From Monilinia fructicola (Eukaryota > Ascomycota > Leotiomycetes > Helotiales > Sclerotiniaceae): 64,000 nucleotides of DNA. Both the position numbers and the translations under genes were made by a program. Below the pieces are notes generated by a model, which saw only the letters and a list, made by a program, of their open reading frames with translations, was not told the DNA's origin and made no database searches. Where the stretch lies: positions 1,923,001-1,987,000 of the forward strand of contig VICG01000014.1 in the NCBI GenBank assembly GCA_008692225.1, written 5' to 3'. This document shows, piece by piece, positions 26,482 to 40,937 of the stretch (positions are counted from its first letter, which is position 1; each line of letters opens with the position of its first letter).

Positions 26482-27593
26482 GGTTTACCCCCAACGCAAA
26501 TGAAAATGCGATCTGACTTTACAATGGTTCTCCTTTCCGCATATCAAGCGGGGGATGGCCATTGCTACTAACAGAATGCGGGGCTATGGAAGATGTGGCA
26601 CTTCTGATCCATGGCATCGGAATTGGAATGAAGTATACTGTATTGGACTGTTAACATCACCGCTCTGTATGGATACTAGGTGTGGGTTCGCGCAATGTTA
26701 TCTGAGTGACTGTACTCCGTACAGTTCCCATTGGGTCGAAGGAGTGCGGGGAAATTGTTTTCGCATCTGAAGACCACACCAATAAGCCAATCACTATGAT
26801 CTTCTAAGACCATGACTGTGACTGTGACTGTGACCATGACCATGACTGTGACCATGACTGTGACCATGACCAGTAACAATCATTTGAAAAGTAAGAGATT
26901 TACATAGTAGTCAGCAAGGACAACGTTCGGTCTGGTACTAGTACACTGATACAGTACAACAGAAGTATATTGTTTGGTTTTGATGTTGAAGGTGGATTCC
27001 CATTGCCACCTTTTCTTTCTTACAGCATCCGCTTTCTTCGGATTCGGATAAACAAGCTTCGCATAGCCTGGGGTACGCTAACCTCAATTTGGCTTGAACT
27101 CTTTGCTTTAGCCCCTTTTGGGTGCAAGTAACGTGATGATACCTCTAAGCCTTCATATATCCCACCCAAAACTTCACTTCACTCTCTTCGTTTTCTAATT
27201 ATAAGATATACTAACTTCATTTCGCACTTTGATAATACGACAACTTACGACAACAATGTTCGTCAAATATGTTTGGATGATTTCATCCAATACTTGACAT
27301 GGGAATGTCATGACAGAATCGGATGATTTCATGTTGATTTCTTCATCCCATGTTGGCTATATAATGTCCGAAGCAATGGTGAATATTAAGGTATAAGTAT
27401 CTTTCGTGCTAAGCACTCAATGAGAAATCGAACTATGAGAAATACTCTTGTAGCACATATTCTTCTTGTTACTCAGTCTTGGGGTATTCTATACTACTTA
27501 ATCGCGGATCTACGCGGACTATCGTGCTTGAAATCGACATTTGTCGCCATAAGCTACCAGAGCTTCCCACTATCACACCTTTGTCACACTGAT

Positions 27594-28775
27594 ATGTTTG
27601 TTTCAACAGACCTCCCGTTCAACTCTGCAGTATGGTTGAACCAATCTGCCACCATTGAGCTTAGATCTGCGCCTTATACTCGACCATCAAAGAATGAAAT
27701 CGTCATCAAAAATGGAGCCATTGCGATCAATCCAGCAGATTGGATTAAACAAGATATGGGTAGTTTGATGTTTTCATGGGTTAGATACCCATGCATTCTT
27801 GGACACGATGTCTCTGGAGAAGTGGTTGAAGTTGGTGATGAAGTCACTCGATTCAAGGTTGGAGATCGCGTTGTAGGTTTGGCCATAGGACTCACGGAAT
27901 CATCAAATACTTCCACCAAAAGTGCATTTCAATGTTATACTGTTTTATTGGATTATATGGCATCACATATTCCGAATACGCTATCGTACGAACAAGCTTC
28001 AGTTATCCCTTTGGCATTTTCTACAGCTGCGGTTGGATTATTTCAGAAGGATCAATTGGCACTACAATTGCCATCGGTATCACCAAAATCAACGGGAGAA
28101 ACTATACTTATTTGGGGTGGTTCAACCAGTGTTGGTGTAAATGCTATTCAGTTAGTTTTTCTCTGGAATTCTCTTCCTTCACAAATTAATTTGGCACTGA
28201 CTCCCAACGATAGATTAGCCGTCGCAGCTGGCTATGAAGTCTTTACCACCTCATCTCCCAAGAACTTCGATCTTTGTAAGAAACTCGGTGCTAGCCAAGT
28301 ATTCGACTATAGCAGCAGAACATCCATCCCTGATCTTATAAACGCATTCAAAGGAAAAACTACTGCTGGTGCACTTTCCATTGGGAAAGGAGCTGCTGAT
28401 GCATGTATGGATGTTCTTGGTAAATGTAAAGGGAAAAGATTCATTTCAATGGTTACTTATCCAGTACCACTTCCTCCACCAAAACGATTCATCCTCCCAA
28501 AATTGTTATCTACATTTGTACCCTGGATAATTTCCAACCAGTGTAAGAAAATAACCAAGGGTGTCAATAACAAGTTTGTTGATGGATCAAATGTAATAAA
28601 TAATGGAGTGGGAGAAGCTGTATATGTGAATTTTCTGGCGGAAGCATTAGAGAAAGGAACTTTTGTTGCGGCACCAGAAGCGATGGTCATTGGAAAGGGG
28701 CTAGGGTTTGTCGAAAAGGGTATGGAAATACAAAGGGATGGGGTTTCTGCTAAGAAAGTTGTCATCTCCCTATAA
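27594..28775 (+). CDS. Zinc-independent MDR oxidoreductase (CipB/quinone-reductase-like)
   Basis: Medium-chain dehydrogenase/reductase of the type often annotated cipB or enoyl-reductase-like in fungi; it uses NADPH to reduce a double bond or carbonyl, substrate unknown. Two exons: 27594-28150 and 28214-28775. They are joined across a 63-nt intron (GTTAGT..GATAG) that happens to be open and in frame, so an unspliced reading adds 21 false residues. The product is 372 aa. Motifs are AINPADWIKQD, PCILGHDVSGEVVEVGD and RFKVGDRVVG in the GroES-like half, then WGGSTSVGVNAIQLA for the nucleotide-binding fold. The cysteine ligands of catalytic zinc are absent. I start at MFVSTDLPF (27594), not at an ATG 174 bp upstream, because family members begin just before AVWL. 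No gene cluster for a secondary metabolite is visible around it. Confidence 0.88.
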   Translation: MFVSTDLPFNSAVWLNQSATIELRSAPYTRPSKNEIVIKNGAIAINPADWIKQDMGSLMFSWVRYPCILGHDVSGEVVEVGDEVTRFKVGDRVVGLAIGLTESSNTSTKSAFQCYTVLLDYMASHIPNTLSYEQASVIPLAFSTAAVGLFQKDQLALQLPSVSPKSTGETILIWGGSTSVGVNAIQLVFLWNSLPSQINLALTPNDRLAVAAGYEVFTTSSPKNFDLCKKLGASQVFDYSSRTSIPDLINAFKGKTTAGALSIGKGAADACMDVLGKCKGKRFISMVTYPVPLPPPKRFILPKLLSTFVPWIISNQCKKITKGVNNKFVDGSNVINNGVGEAVYVNFLAEALEKGTFVAAPEAMVIGKGLGFVEKGMEIQRDGVSAKKVVISL

Positions 28776-31700
28776 CCTACGATGGATATTTGGCGAGGTA
28801 TGGCTTTAGTCGAAACATATTATAATAAATTTTTGACTCATCACCAGGGTCAATGTCTCTCCCATTACATCTCAAGCCTTTCTTCGACATTGAATCAAGG
28901 TGTATTATTGCAGTGTCAAAGAGCAGAGGAAATAGAACGTCGCAGTCCAATAAGCAGCACCGCTTTCACTAAAATCATCAACCTCGAGCCATCTCCCGCA
29001 ACAATCAAAAACATAACAACAGACCAACAGCAATTCCCCTCCTCATTTCTTCACACCTAACCATTTTCAATTGTCATTCTAACCACAAATACTAGTACAA
29101 ATACTAACCTTCATCCAATATAATTCAACAACCCAGAATACAACTCACTAGAGCTACTAGCTGCCCGCAATATCTATAATGCTTATATGAACAACTTGGA
29201 TTCTGAGGAAGATAGTGGTTTGTGTGTTGTGGCAGGATGTGAATGGATAGTGTAGTTTCTGGGGGTAGGAATGGGCGCGGGGTGTGGAGGTGATGAGATT
29301 GTGGGAGGTGAAAAAGACAGTGCTACTGGGTTTTGACGCAAAAGTGCGTGGGTGGGTGGGTAGGTAGGTAGATGGGTGGTATTTATGCTGTGTTCAGTAT
29401 TCAAATTAGACTCCGAGTAGGGAGGGATTTATGGGATGTGTCTGTTATACTCTGCATTTATCGCCATGCGGAAAGTTGGCAGTAATTAGTAAGTACAAGG
29501 AGATCAAAGGTTTTAAAATGCGCACTGCCATTTATATCATCCCATTATTGGGAGTATATGGTATGTGATGAAACTGGAGGTGTTGGTCCTAAGGAGCTCC
29601 ACTCGCTCCTTCACTCGCTTCTTCATTCATTCATCAAAGGAGAACATCCTATTTATCACCCCATCTCATTTTCTTAATCATCTAAATTATTCCTTATAAC
29701 CCAAGGTACAATATCCTCCTCATTAGTCTAAGCCTATAAAACAACCAATATCCTATTTCAACCTCCTCATGACCCTCAACACCCTCAACACCTATATCTT
29801 CTAGACTAAAATTGACTATGATAGTGGAGGGATTTACAAAGAAAGGAAAGGAAGAAGAAGGAAATTGATAAATGTACTAATACGGTCTACTAGCATATAT
29901 CCTCAACACTCGATTTAGAACAGCATCTCTCCCCTCTTTCTCACTCTTCGTCTCAATTTCTATTTCTAATCAACAGAAATAAGACAAGCCGATCAATCAA
30001 TCAGCCATTCCCTGTACTGCAAATTAATTTGAGCTTGGGTTCGGGTTGCAATGGCATAGGTTGAGTTGAGGTGAGCTGAATAAAATGGATGGGAGTGTGG
30101 GAGGTGGACCGCGGGAGTTTGGGTATGGCTATGGTTATGGTTATGGTTATGGTTATGGTTATGGTTAGAGTTGGGAATTGAGGGTTGGGTTTTGAAGTTT
30201 GGGGGTTGTTTTGGAGGTAGAGGGGATAGGAATAGAATAGGGGAATAGGGGAATTGGTAAGTTGGAGTTGCTTCAAATATGGATGGAGATAAAAAGTTTG
30301 GGGGATGATGAAGAGGAAAGCGGAAGAAGGAGAAGGGATTGTATGAGATTTTGTATGAGAGATAAGCGATTTAAGTCTTTTACTATAGGTGAATGGAAAT
30401 GATAGGGATGGACGAGAAAGGTTGAGGAAATTCAGAGGGTTGATGTTATGATATTTGGTGATAAATATAGGATGGATAAAAGATGGATGGAAGCCTTCCT
30501 GACCCTTTATTATGTTGAATGCTACCTAATCCAAATTTTGAAGATTCATGACTTTAGATACTTTAGAAATAAAAGTTGTCTTTTGTGAGGTAGAATCTAG
30601 TATTATGTGAATTAGATATATTGTAGTATTCGCGGCAGATGTAACATAATATAGGTACCATGACATAACATGCCATTCTAATCGCACAACTACCGAGGAG
30701 AAATCGAGGAGCGGTGAGTTGATGGAGTAGAGTATAGTATAGTATAGTATAATAGATAGCGTGGATTAGATTAGATGAAGCAACCAGATATGCCACGTTC
30801 GTCATCCATTATCCTACCCACAGCAGTCGTCTCGATACTCGATACTCAACACTCTAGACCACCAACCAAAGACCTATGCATCCCACACTAGATAGGTATA
30901 CATCAAAATCCACACCCATAATCTAGAATCTCCAAAACGGTGAACCAAATATACATCCAGCCATACATCTACATGTATACATACAAACATACCGAGTATA
31001 AACATACGTCAACACCGCTTCAAAACCAAACCAGCAATCCGCCACGTGTGAGCATCGACCCGCCAAGATAATCCCCTCGATTACTTTCTTAGGGAGGTGC
31101 TTAAATACACATTCAAATATCTATCCAACCATACATGTTCCTCCTCAAGTTTCAGCTACGACGCCAATTCAAGAGAGGAAGGAAGTTGACATGCGCAAAT
31201 TGATTGGCTGGAGATGGGATGATGATTTGTGAGTTGATGGTAATGATGAAATGGAGTGGCGGGAGATTTCGCCACTGCGTTCAGTGCGTTGAGTGTTGTG
31301 TGGAGTGAATGGGGAGGAGGATGGTTACATGGCATGATGGTACTGTATCTACCGGTGACTACTGTACTTGTATCTGATAGGTTACAGGTAGGTGAGGTAG
31401 GGAGGGGTTTCGGTAACCGTTGCCAAGACAACAAACAATTTTGATAAGGTTTAGTTAAGGATTTGAATTTTTCATTGAATTTGATAGATTGAATATGTAT
31501 GTATAGTTTGTATATACTCCGTAAGTACTGAAGAGATGCTTGAAAACTATTATATAAAAACCGTTATAATATAGGACATATATATATCAATCCTAGACTA
31601 ATAATCCATTTACCCTTGAAACCTAGAGTACAAGCAAACCCCTCACATCAAAAGAAATCAAAGAACTTCAAAACCTCAAACAAAGAAAGAAACAATACCC

Positions 31701-32390
31701 GAACTCCACATACTTTGTCTGTACTGTACAAATATCAAAATAGACTATCTAGACTACAGTATCTAGACTATCGATCGATCTAGACTGGATCAAGACTGGA
31801 CCTAACGACCTAACGACCTAATGACCTAACCTAGCTAAACCTATCCGACCTACTGTACAAAGTACAGAGAGAGTCCTGTCTTAACTTCAGCAAAAACCCT
31901 AATCTGACCTTCCTAATTCATCTATCCATGAAATTTGCAATCAATTTCCCCGCAGCTAAGATAGAAAGAGTAGATGTTCAAGGTTCAGTAAGAGGACAGG
32001 TACAGTACAGACAGACAGAGAGACAGGTACGACTAATTAAACTATACCAACCGTTAGGATTAAAGCTTAAAGGTCCATTCGTATATTAATAGGTACTAGG
32101 GAGGTATATAATAATGTGATATAACTCAGGAGTGTGAAGTTTTACTTTTTCAATTCATTTATTCGTTCATATAGCTTCCTCAAATCTAAAGGGTGAACTT
32201 CCTTGAATTCTTGATATTCACTGTCAACTTACTTACCTACCTACCTGCTTCCTTCTCCTCAATACGATATCAAACTTGGGAAAGAGTGTTTGGTTGATCG
32301 AAATACCATACATAACATCATACCACAACAAACAAGCCAACAAACAACCAAACAAACAAAAAACAATCCCATCCCACCCCATCCATCAAA
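28776..32390. other. Long intergenic region, repeats only
   Basis: About 3.6 kb with no supported gene. It holds TATGGT hexamers (30121-30170), TAGTATAGTATAG repeats (30733-30752), CGACCTAACGACC repeats (31803-31830) and many ATACAT-like short runs. The last 250 bp include the promoter and AC-rich leader of the CFEM gene. I find no tRNA or other RNA gene. Confidence 0.55.
30121..30170 (+). repeat. TATGGT hexamer array
   Basis: Seven TATGGT/TATGGC units in a row in intergenic DNA. Confidence 0.85.
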
Positions 32391-33252
32391 ATGAAGTTCT
32401 CAACCGCCCTTTCAATAGCTAGTACTCTAATCAACCTATCCACCGCCCAAAACTTCGGCGACGAACCCTCATGCGCCGTACGTTCTCCCTCCCCCAACCT
32501 AATCCTCCTTCCCCATCCCATCATTACCATTATCCCTAAACTAACCCCCCCCCCATCAGATCCCCTGCCTTCAAACCGCCATCGCCTCCTCCGGCTGCGC
32601 TCCCACAGACCAAGCCTGCCAATGCGGCCCCTCGCAAGCCATTATCCAAAAAGCCGTAACACCCTGCCTGATCTCCTCCTGCGACGGCGCTGATCTCGCC
32701 AAAGCCGCTAGCGTGGGTTATGCGTTGTGTTCAGCGTTTTTGGCTTCTGCTTCTGCGTCTGCGACTGGAAGTGCCACGACAGACGCGGCTCTCACGTCTG
32801 GAAATCCAGGTGGGGTGATTAGTACTAGTGTTAGTGGAAGCGCAACAGCAACGGAAACAGAAACAGCACAAAGTTCCAGCAACCCCGGTGGAATCCTCAG
32901 TATTCAAACCAACACCGACCTATCCACCACCGCCACCACTACCGCACCCACCACCAACACCCCCCTAACATCCAGCAATCCCGGGGGCCTCTTAACCTCG
33001 ACTCTCCCCGCCACAGCCACAACGTCGAACCCTGGCGGAGTGATTAGCTCAGCATCAGCGTCAGCATCAGCATCGGCATCAGCATCAGCATCAGCATCGG
33101 CATCATCATCATCTACCACCCACTCAAGCTCAACTCCTAGCTCCAGCTCCAGCTCCTCCACATCATCCACAGCCAACGCAGCCCCCACACTCAATGCCGG
33201 GATGATGGGAGGGGTAATGGGGGTTTTGGTGGGGGCTGTCGCTATTTTGTAG
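32391..33252 (+). CDS. CFEM-domain GPI-anchored surface protein
   Basis: Secreted eight-cysteine CFEM protein, expected at the cell wall or membrane through a GPI anchor; family members bind haem, help adhesion or act in host contact. Exons 32391-32477 and 32560-33252 give 259 aa; the intron ends in a C9 run before ATCAG. A signal peptide covers residues 1-20 (ending STAQ). The eight cysteines fall in the order SCA, PCL, GCA, ACQCG, PCL, SCD and LCS, the CFEM pattern. An Asp just before the ACQCG cysteine pair (PTDQACQCG) fits haem-binding CFEMs. The rest is a Ser/Ala/Thr-rich stalk containing four imperfect S-N-P-G-G-hydrophobic repeats and a long Ser-Ala dipeptide run coded by TCAGCA/TCGGCA hexamers. 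The C-terminus has a small-residue omega site region and a hydrophobic tail (GVMGVLVGAVAIL). Confidence 0.92.
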
Positions 33253-34090
33253 GCGGTATTGAGGGGTTCATATCTGGGACGCAAATATATGAAGATGGTA
33301 ATAGCTATGATATGCTAAGACATGATGGATGGATGGATGGGATGTAAAAAAGATACGAATTGACCGAAACCTTTAATGGTGATGGAAGGGAGGGGTCACT
33401 CGATGAGATTAATGCAGGATCAAAAAAAAAGATAACAATAATGCAACAGTTAAATCATGGTTTAGTCGAAGTTTCTAGGAATTGATGAGATCTGTGATTT
33501 ACTTAGAACGTGGTAACCTTGATATTTAGAAACTACTTTCTACCCATTGACTCTGCATACCAAGTGCACACTAAGAAGATCTTATGTCCAGAATTTTGAG
33601 CTTCCAATTCGATTCTACATGTCTTCTGGTCACATTACATTCACTCACCAAGTCAATCAGTTCATTTCATCAAAATATGTAAAATCCGTTTCATTGTATT
33701 TCGAGCCCATTTTCGACTAAGCAATATATGTCTCTCATAACCATCCTCTCCCATCATACTAATAGTATGATGCAATCTAACGACAACTAGATATCCACTC
33801 AACGCAAAGCAAAGCTCGCAAGAAATTGTGTATCTCGCGAAAAAATGTCAATGGCTGCCGAAAAAAATCAAATAAAGGAAAGAAATATCAAATAGCTCAA
33901 GCAACTTTTCAGCCCGCCATTTTATTCCGATAAATGAAAAATTCACAAGGGAGATTTCAATCCTCTTTGAACCAAGATCCAGGAAGAATTCAACTACTTT
34001 CCTTTAGATCCATCTTGTCTGGGAAGAATTCAGCTACCCCCTGCAGACTAGGACTGGTTCAAATCAAATGTCATCTCATCCTCTTTTCAT
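33253..34090. other. Convergent intergenic region, nothing recognised
   Basis: Lies between the stops of the CFEM and homocitrate synthase genes. It contains a few GGATGGAT units and plain AT-rich sequence. No gene seen. Confidence 0.6.
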
Positions 34091-35797
<1,707 letters not shown>

Positions 35798-36329
35798 TGT
35801 GATATTATTTGATTTGAGGGTTGTTGGATGTTGGCAGAGATTATGGACTTGGTTTTCGTCCGTTTGGCGTAGAGAGAGGTTTGGAGATAGATGCTGTCGA
35901 TTTTGATGAAAGGAATTGCAACTTTTGATGTGGAAGAAGTACGTATGATGATTTGGTAATTGGTCAAAAAGAGAGATAAGATAGAAACTTTTCTCTTATA
36001 CGTGAGTTTCGATTGATAATAAATGAATTGAACTGAATTGAATTGATTGAATGGAATTGGACTGGATTGACTTAAATTAGAGAGAAGAAAGAAAATTTCT
36101 CATGTATTTATGCTTTCCAAGGAAAATCTTCCAAGTATGACTCTGATGCTGCTCTTCTTTTTCTTTTTTTTGATTACTTCTTCCCGGTGTGGTGTGGGGA
36201 GATGCACATCACTTGCATATCATTGCATATCATTGCATATCGCTTGCATATTATTGCATAAATTTATTGATGGTGCATGTTGGAAGTGCGAAATCGGACC
36301 ACTAGATTTTCATTGATTATTGGTTAGTA

Positions 36330-37280
<951 letters not shown>

Positions 37281-37281
37281 C

Positions 37282-37471
37282 GAAGGGTCTAAGGATGAGA
37301 TAAAGGATTTTAGGTTTGAGTTATGATTGATCACGTGAGGTTTTCCTTTGGTTTTGATGTGAGAAAGTCGGTGTATGGTTGGTTGGTTGGTTGGTGTGTA
37401 TTTAGTATTTGACGTGTCCTGGTACTACTACAACGGAGTATGGTTCACCTTATATCATCCTTAGACCCTTC
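37282..37471. mobile_element. Small TIR element (MITE-like)
   Basis: The ends are a perfect 17-bp inverted repeat, GAAGGGTCTAAGGATGA, that extends with mismatches to about 28 bp. They enclose 190 bp with no coding capacity and an internal GGTTGGTTGGTT run. The target duplication is not clear. Confidence 0.55.
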
Positions 37472-39462
37472 TTCAGTTATATAATCATAAAATCTATAAA
37501 CTGACCAATAAGAGGCATGTGGGGTGTGGGAGATTAACATTCCCCGAGCTCTGATTGGTAGAATAGAGATGTTCAAAACTTTAAACATTTTATACCCGAT
37601 TAAGGCGGATTGATAAAAACCTGGAAACGTTCAATGGACAGAGGCCGGGGTTCGAGACTTTGAGTATGAGATAAGGTTCACCGGTGGTTTACCTTGTAGT
37701 AGTTGTGCGGTTGTGCTGTTGCGCTGTTGCGTTGTTGCGTTGTTGCGTTGTTGCGCTGTACTGCACTCCGTACAGAGTAGAGGTGAATGAAAGGTTAAAT
37801 GTCCTCGAGCTGTCCGGAGTACGGAGTACGGAGTATGTCAGCTTGGCAACCTCACAGTACTCCGTACAGCGGATGTGTTGCTTAGTAATACAACCAAGTG
37901 GTTGTGGTCTACTACTCCGTAGGTAATCATCTGCTTGTCATCTACTTCCACTGTACCTGCTTGTCGTCTATCTGCTTGTCGTCTATCAATAACCTCTCTT
38001 TCCGTCTTCCTCGACGGAGTACCTACCTACTCACCTAACACAGGATCGACACCTTTCTTCCTTGCTTGATGTGTGCGGTGGGTGTTTCATGCCAAGTTGC
38101 CAACAGATGCATTTTACTGCACTGTACTCCGTCGCGCTGCAACATAAATTCATCTGGATTCTGGACCTAAAGATCGATTCCACCATAGTACCATACCGAT
38201 TGAACGTAACTTGCACAATGCGCAATGCACTGCACATGTTGCATACTTTCCATCTCCTAAATCATTCTTCCCCGGAACATAACAAAGTCTTGGTATTTCC
38301 TGTGTCGCCATGCTCATTATTCATGTTAACCTTGCAAATCCCGCATCGCCGTTCGACTTAACAACAGTTATCGCCTCAGCCAGCCAAAATGCCAATGCTA
38401 TAAGTCGACTTCAGTTGAGTTCTGCTTATTGACCAATGGGCATCTTCTTTAGCCTACGTTGATTACCAACCGTCAGCATCTCAAACCACATTCGATGTGT
38501 TGTACGCCGTCGTCCTCCTCCGTACAACTCAACTCTTCCATACATTCCTCCCGCTCCCTCCTCCGAAATTCGAGATCAATCAATATCGTCCAACATCCCA
38601 CAAATAAAACATGTTATGAAGGGTCGCACGAGACATCGAGGAGATAACTACTCACCCGTTATATATTCATCTCTATGGCATGTGGAAGTCCAACATTTTG
38701 ATTCTCTTGAGATCATATCCTGGATTTGTGAACTGTTTGATTCAAAAGTAACACAGAGATTGAAATTTTCAGACCACAAAGTTGTTGGATTTGTTTCTCA
38801 GATGTAAGTGAAGAGCAAAAAGACTGTTGTTTATTTGTTCTGGAACCGTGATTAGGATCTAGTTAAGTAATAAATATTGTCATCCTACTCTGCACAGTTC
38901 TTCTCACTGTCTCGTGTTTACGAGCACTCAGTCTGATAAGTCCGACATGAGAGAAAAAACAAGTGCTTTTAGCTCCTCAAGGGAGCGGCAATGCCTTCTC
39001 CGTTCCATCTTTCTAGACCTCCTCGGATGTTTCTCCTACATCATCAACTCCAGCCTTACTAAATCAATCCACTTGTTGATACTAGGTATCGTATCATGAA
39101 ACCTTTCCTCTTGAAGGAATGAAATCAAGCTTAATTTTGTAGCCGTAGGAACACCAGTGGGTGCACCGACTCACAAACGTTCAAGTGTTGATATCTATAT
39201 ACCTTACAATGCAAGTTTGCATTTCATTATGATAGTATACAACGAATATTTAGAAACTTTTGGACTTTTAAGATATATCATATTCTTTATATATTTTGTA
39301 TAAGAACAAGTGATTTTATAGAATCTGATATATGTTAAGATGAGTATTTTAAAATTAAAACACTTGATGTTATTTTTTGACTGAAAATCGATTAAGCATA
39401 TTTTCGATTTATGAGTCTGCAGTGTGCACCGACTGGTGGAATCCTTGATGTGGCTAAATTTG

Positions 39463-39660
39463 CTAGTCATCATTTTCTTCTACGATCAAACCAATCGCAG
39501 TGTTTCCTTTTCTGAGCTTTGGCTGACGTAAAGTATAACTGTCATCATCAAGTTCGTATGATTCAATCGATGGGACCGTGATAGATGCCGTATTCATCGT
39601 ATGCCTCGCAGAAAATAATACTCCGTTCTGCCGACCGACACGAGTCTTCAGAGAATGCAC
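39463..39660 (-). pseudogene. Orphan exon-like frame, unknown
   Basis: A 65-codon minus frame with protein-like composition (SITVPSIESYELDDD, end TAIGLIVEENDD). It is preceded on its own strand by an acceptor-like TTTTTAACACCAG, but no upstream exon is available because the RTA1 gene begins there in the other direction. It may be the tail of a truncated gene. Confidence 0.25.
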
Positions 39661-39838
39661 TGCCTGGTGTTAAAAATATTAAAGGTGAGAAAGTTCTCAA
39701 GATATGATAATGTCAAGTTTGTCTCTTCTCTCAGACTACTCTGACCTTTCTCTCTATCAATTCCTCGTTCCAATTCATAACAATTTTTATTTCCATCGTC
39801 CCCCCTTCATTCGTCAATTCGCTTCATCAACGGTAGCG

Positions 39839-40937
39839 ATGACAGATTTAACACACTCAGATGGACATGGAGCTGGTTATGGCAACATAACTTTACTCAT
39901 GAATCCTCATTTATGTACACTTGATACCTGTGATCTTTCTTTGGCAAGTTTTGAGTATCTACCCACCGTCGCTGGAAATACCATATACGCTGTTATATTC
40001 GGGATATTACTTTTTGCTCAACTAGGGCTTGGGATCAAATTCAAAACATGGGGATATATGGTTGCTGTGATATTTGGATTAGTATGTTCTCTCATATTCT
40101 CGACCCTGTATTTTTCAAAATCAATCTAGAGTCTAAGGTTCATATGACCAACAAACTAATCATTCCACCTCCTAGATCCTCGAGATTGTCGGTTATATAG
40201 GGAGAATTCTTCTTCATTATTCTCCTTTCGACGACAACAACTTTTTAATGTACCTCATCTGTCTCACAATCGCCCCTGCCTTCCTCACAGCAGCCGTCTA
40301 CCTCTGTCTTTCTCGCATCGTTATTATCTATGGTCAAGAAATCTCTCGCTTCAAGCCAGGAACATATACTATCATCTTCTGCACATGCGATGTCATCTCA
40401 TTACTTCTTCAAGCCATTGGTGGTGCCATCGCTTCATTGGGGAAGACAGCTAGTCAAGTTGACGTGGGGAAAAATATCATGTTGGCAGGTCTTGCCTTTC
40501 AAGTCTTTTCTCTCTTTCTCTTCGGTATTCTTTGCGCCGAATTCGCATGGAGAGTCCACTGCGCACAGAGTGCTTGGAATCCACGCTACACAGATCTTGT
40601 TTCATCTTCTCTCTTCAAATCTTTCCTTGGAGGTCTTTGCTTGGCAACAATAACAATTCTTATTCGTTCCATCTATCGATGTGTAGAGTTATCTGGTGGT
40701 TTCGATGGCACTCTTTTTGTGAGTCATGAGCCGGAATTCATGATATTGGAAGGTCTTATGATTGTTTTGGCAACAGGAGGTCTTACATTACTTCATCCCG
40801 GTGTTGCTATGCAAGGAGCCTGGCTTGAGGCAAATTTCAAATTCAGAAGTCAGGACGAGGGTTCCGAAGCTTCCAAGAGGGAGAGTGCTGGAAGTGATAT
40901 TGAAATGGGGAGTAGAAAGTTTTTTGCAAGGAAGTGA
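39839..40937 (+). CDS. RTA1-like lipid-translocating exporter
   Basis: Seven-helix membrane protein of the RTA1/RTM1/RSB1 family, linked to export of sphingoid bases and tolerance of toxic lipophilic compounds at the plasma membrane. Exons 39839-40081 and 40176-40937 are joined across a 94-nt intron (GTATGT..CCTAG) and give 334 aa. Family landmarks are the extracellular N-terminal CTLDTCDL, YLPTVAGNTIYAVIFG in TM1, EIVGYIGRIL after TM2, IAPAFLTAAVYLCLSR in TM3, FCTCDVISLLLQAIGG in TM4, and RSIYRCVELSGGFDG between TM6 and TM7, followed by HEPEFMILEGLMI and LHPG in TM7. I start at MTDLTHSD because an ATG 135 bp upstream adds a stretch without family support. The cytoplasmic tail is Ser/Glu-rich. 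Confidence 0.93.

Larger units (their letters stand above)
21735..27593. other. Gene-poor region with coding-like scraps
   Basis: Almost 6 kb between the sugar transporter and the MDR oxidoreductase. It contains CAGGA repeats (22403-22442), a perfect hairpin (22618-22645), CCCAAA/CCCCAA repeats (22975-23030) and a TGACTG/TGACCA array (26812-26873). Several short frames on both strands have plausible composition but cannot be joined into a gene; the better ones are listed separately. The first 200 bp are the transporter promoter, with a TTTATACTC element near 21836. Confidence 0.5.

Noticed and set aside
27420..27593. Earlier ATG for the MDR oxidoreductase
   Set aside because: The extra 58 codons have no family counterpart; homologues start close to AVWL.
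27674..28765. Reading straight through the MDR intron
   Set aside because: The 63-nt segment 28151-28213 is open but interrupts the nucleotide-binding fold and has proper intron ends.
32904..33284. Antisense frame over the CFEM stalk rich in Asp-Ala
   Set aside because: It is a shadow of the Ser-Ala hexamer coding in the real gene.
37620..37670. GGGGTTCGAGACT as the T-arm of a tRNA
   Set aside because: No matching acceptor, D or anticodon arms could be folded around it.
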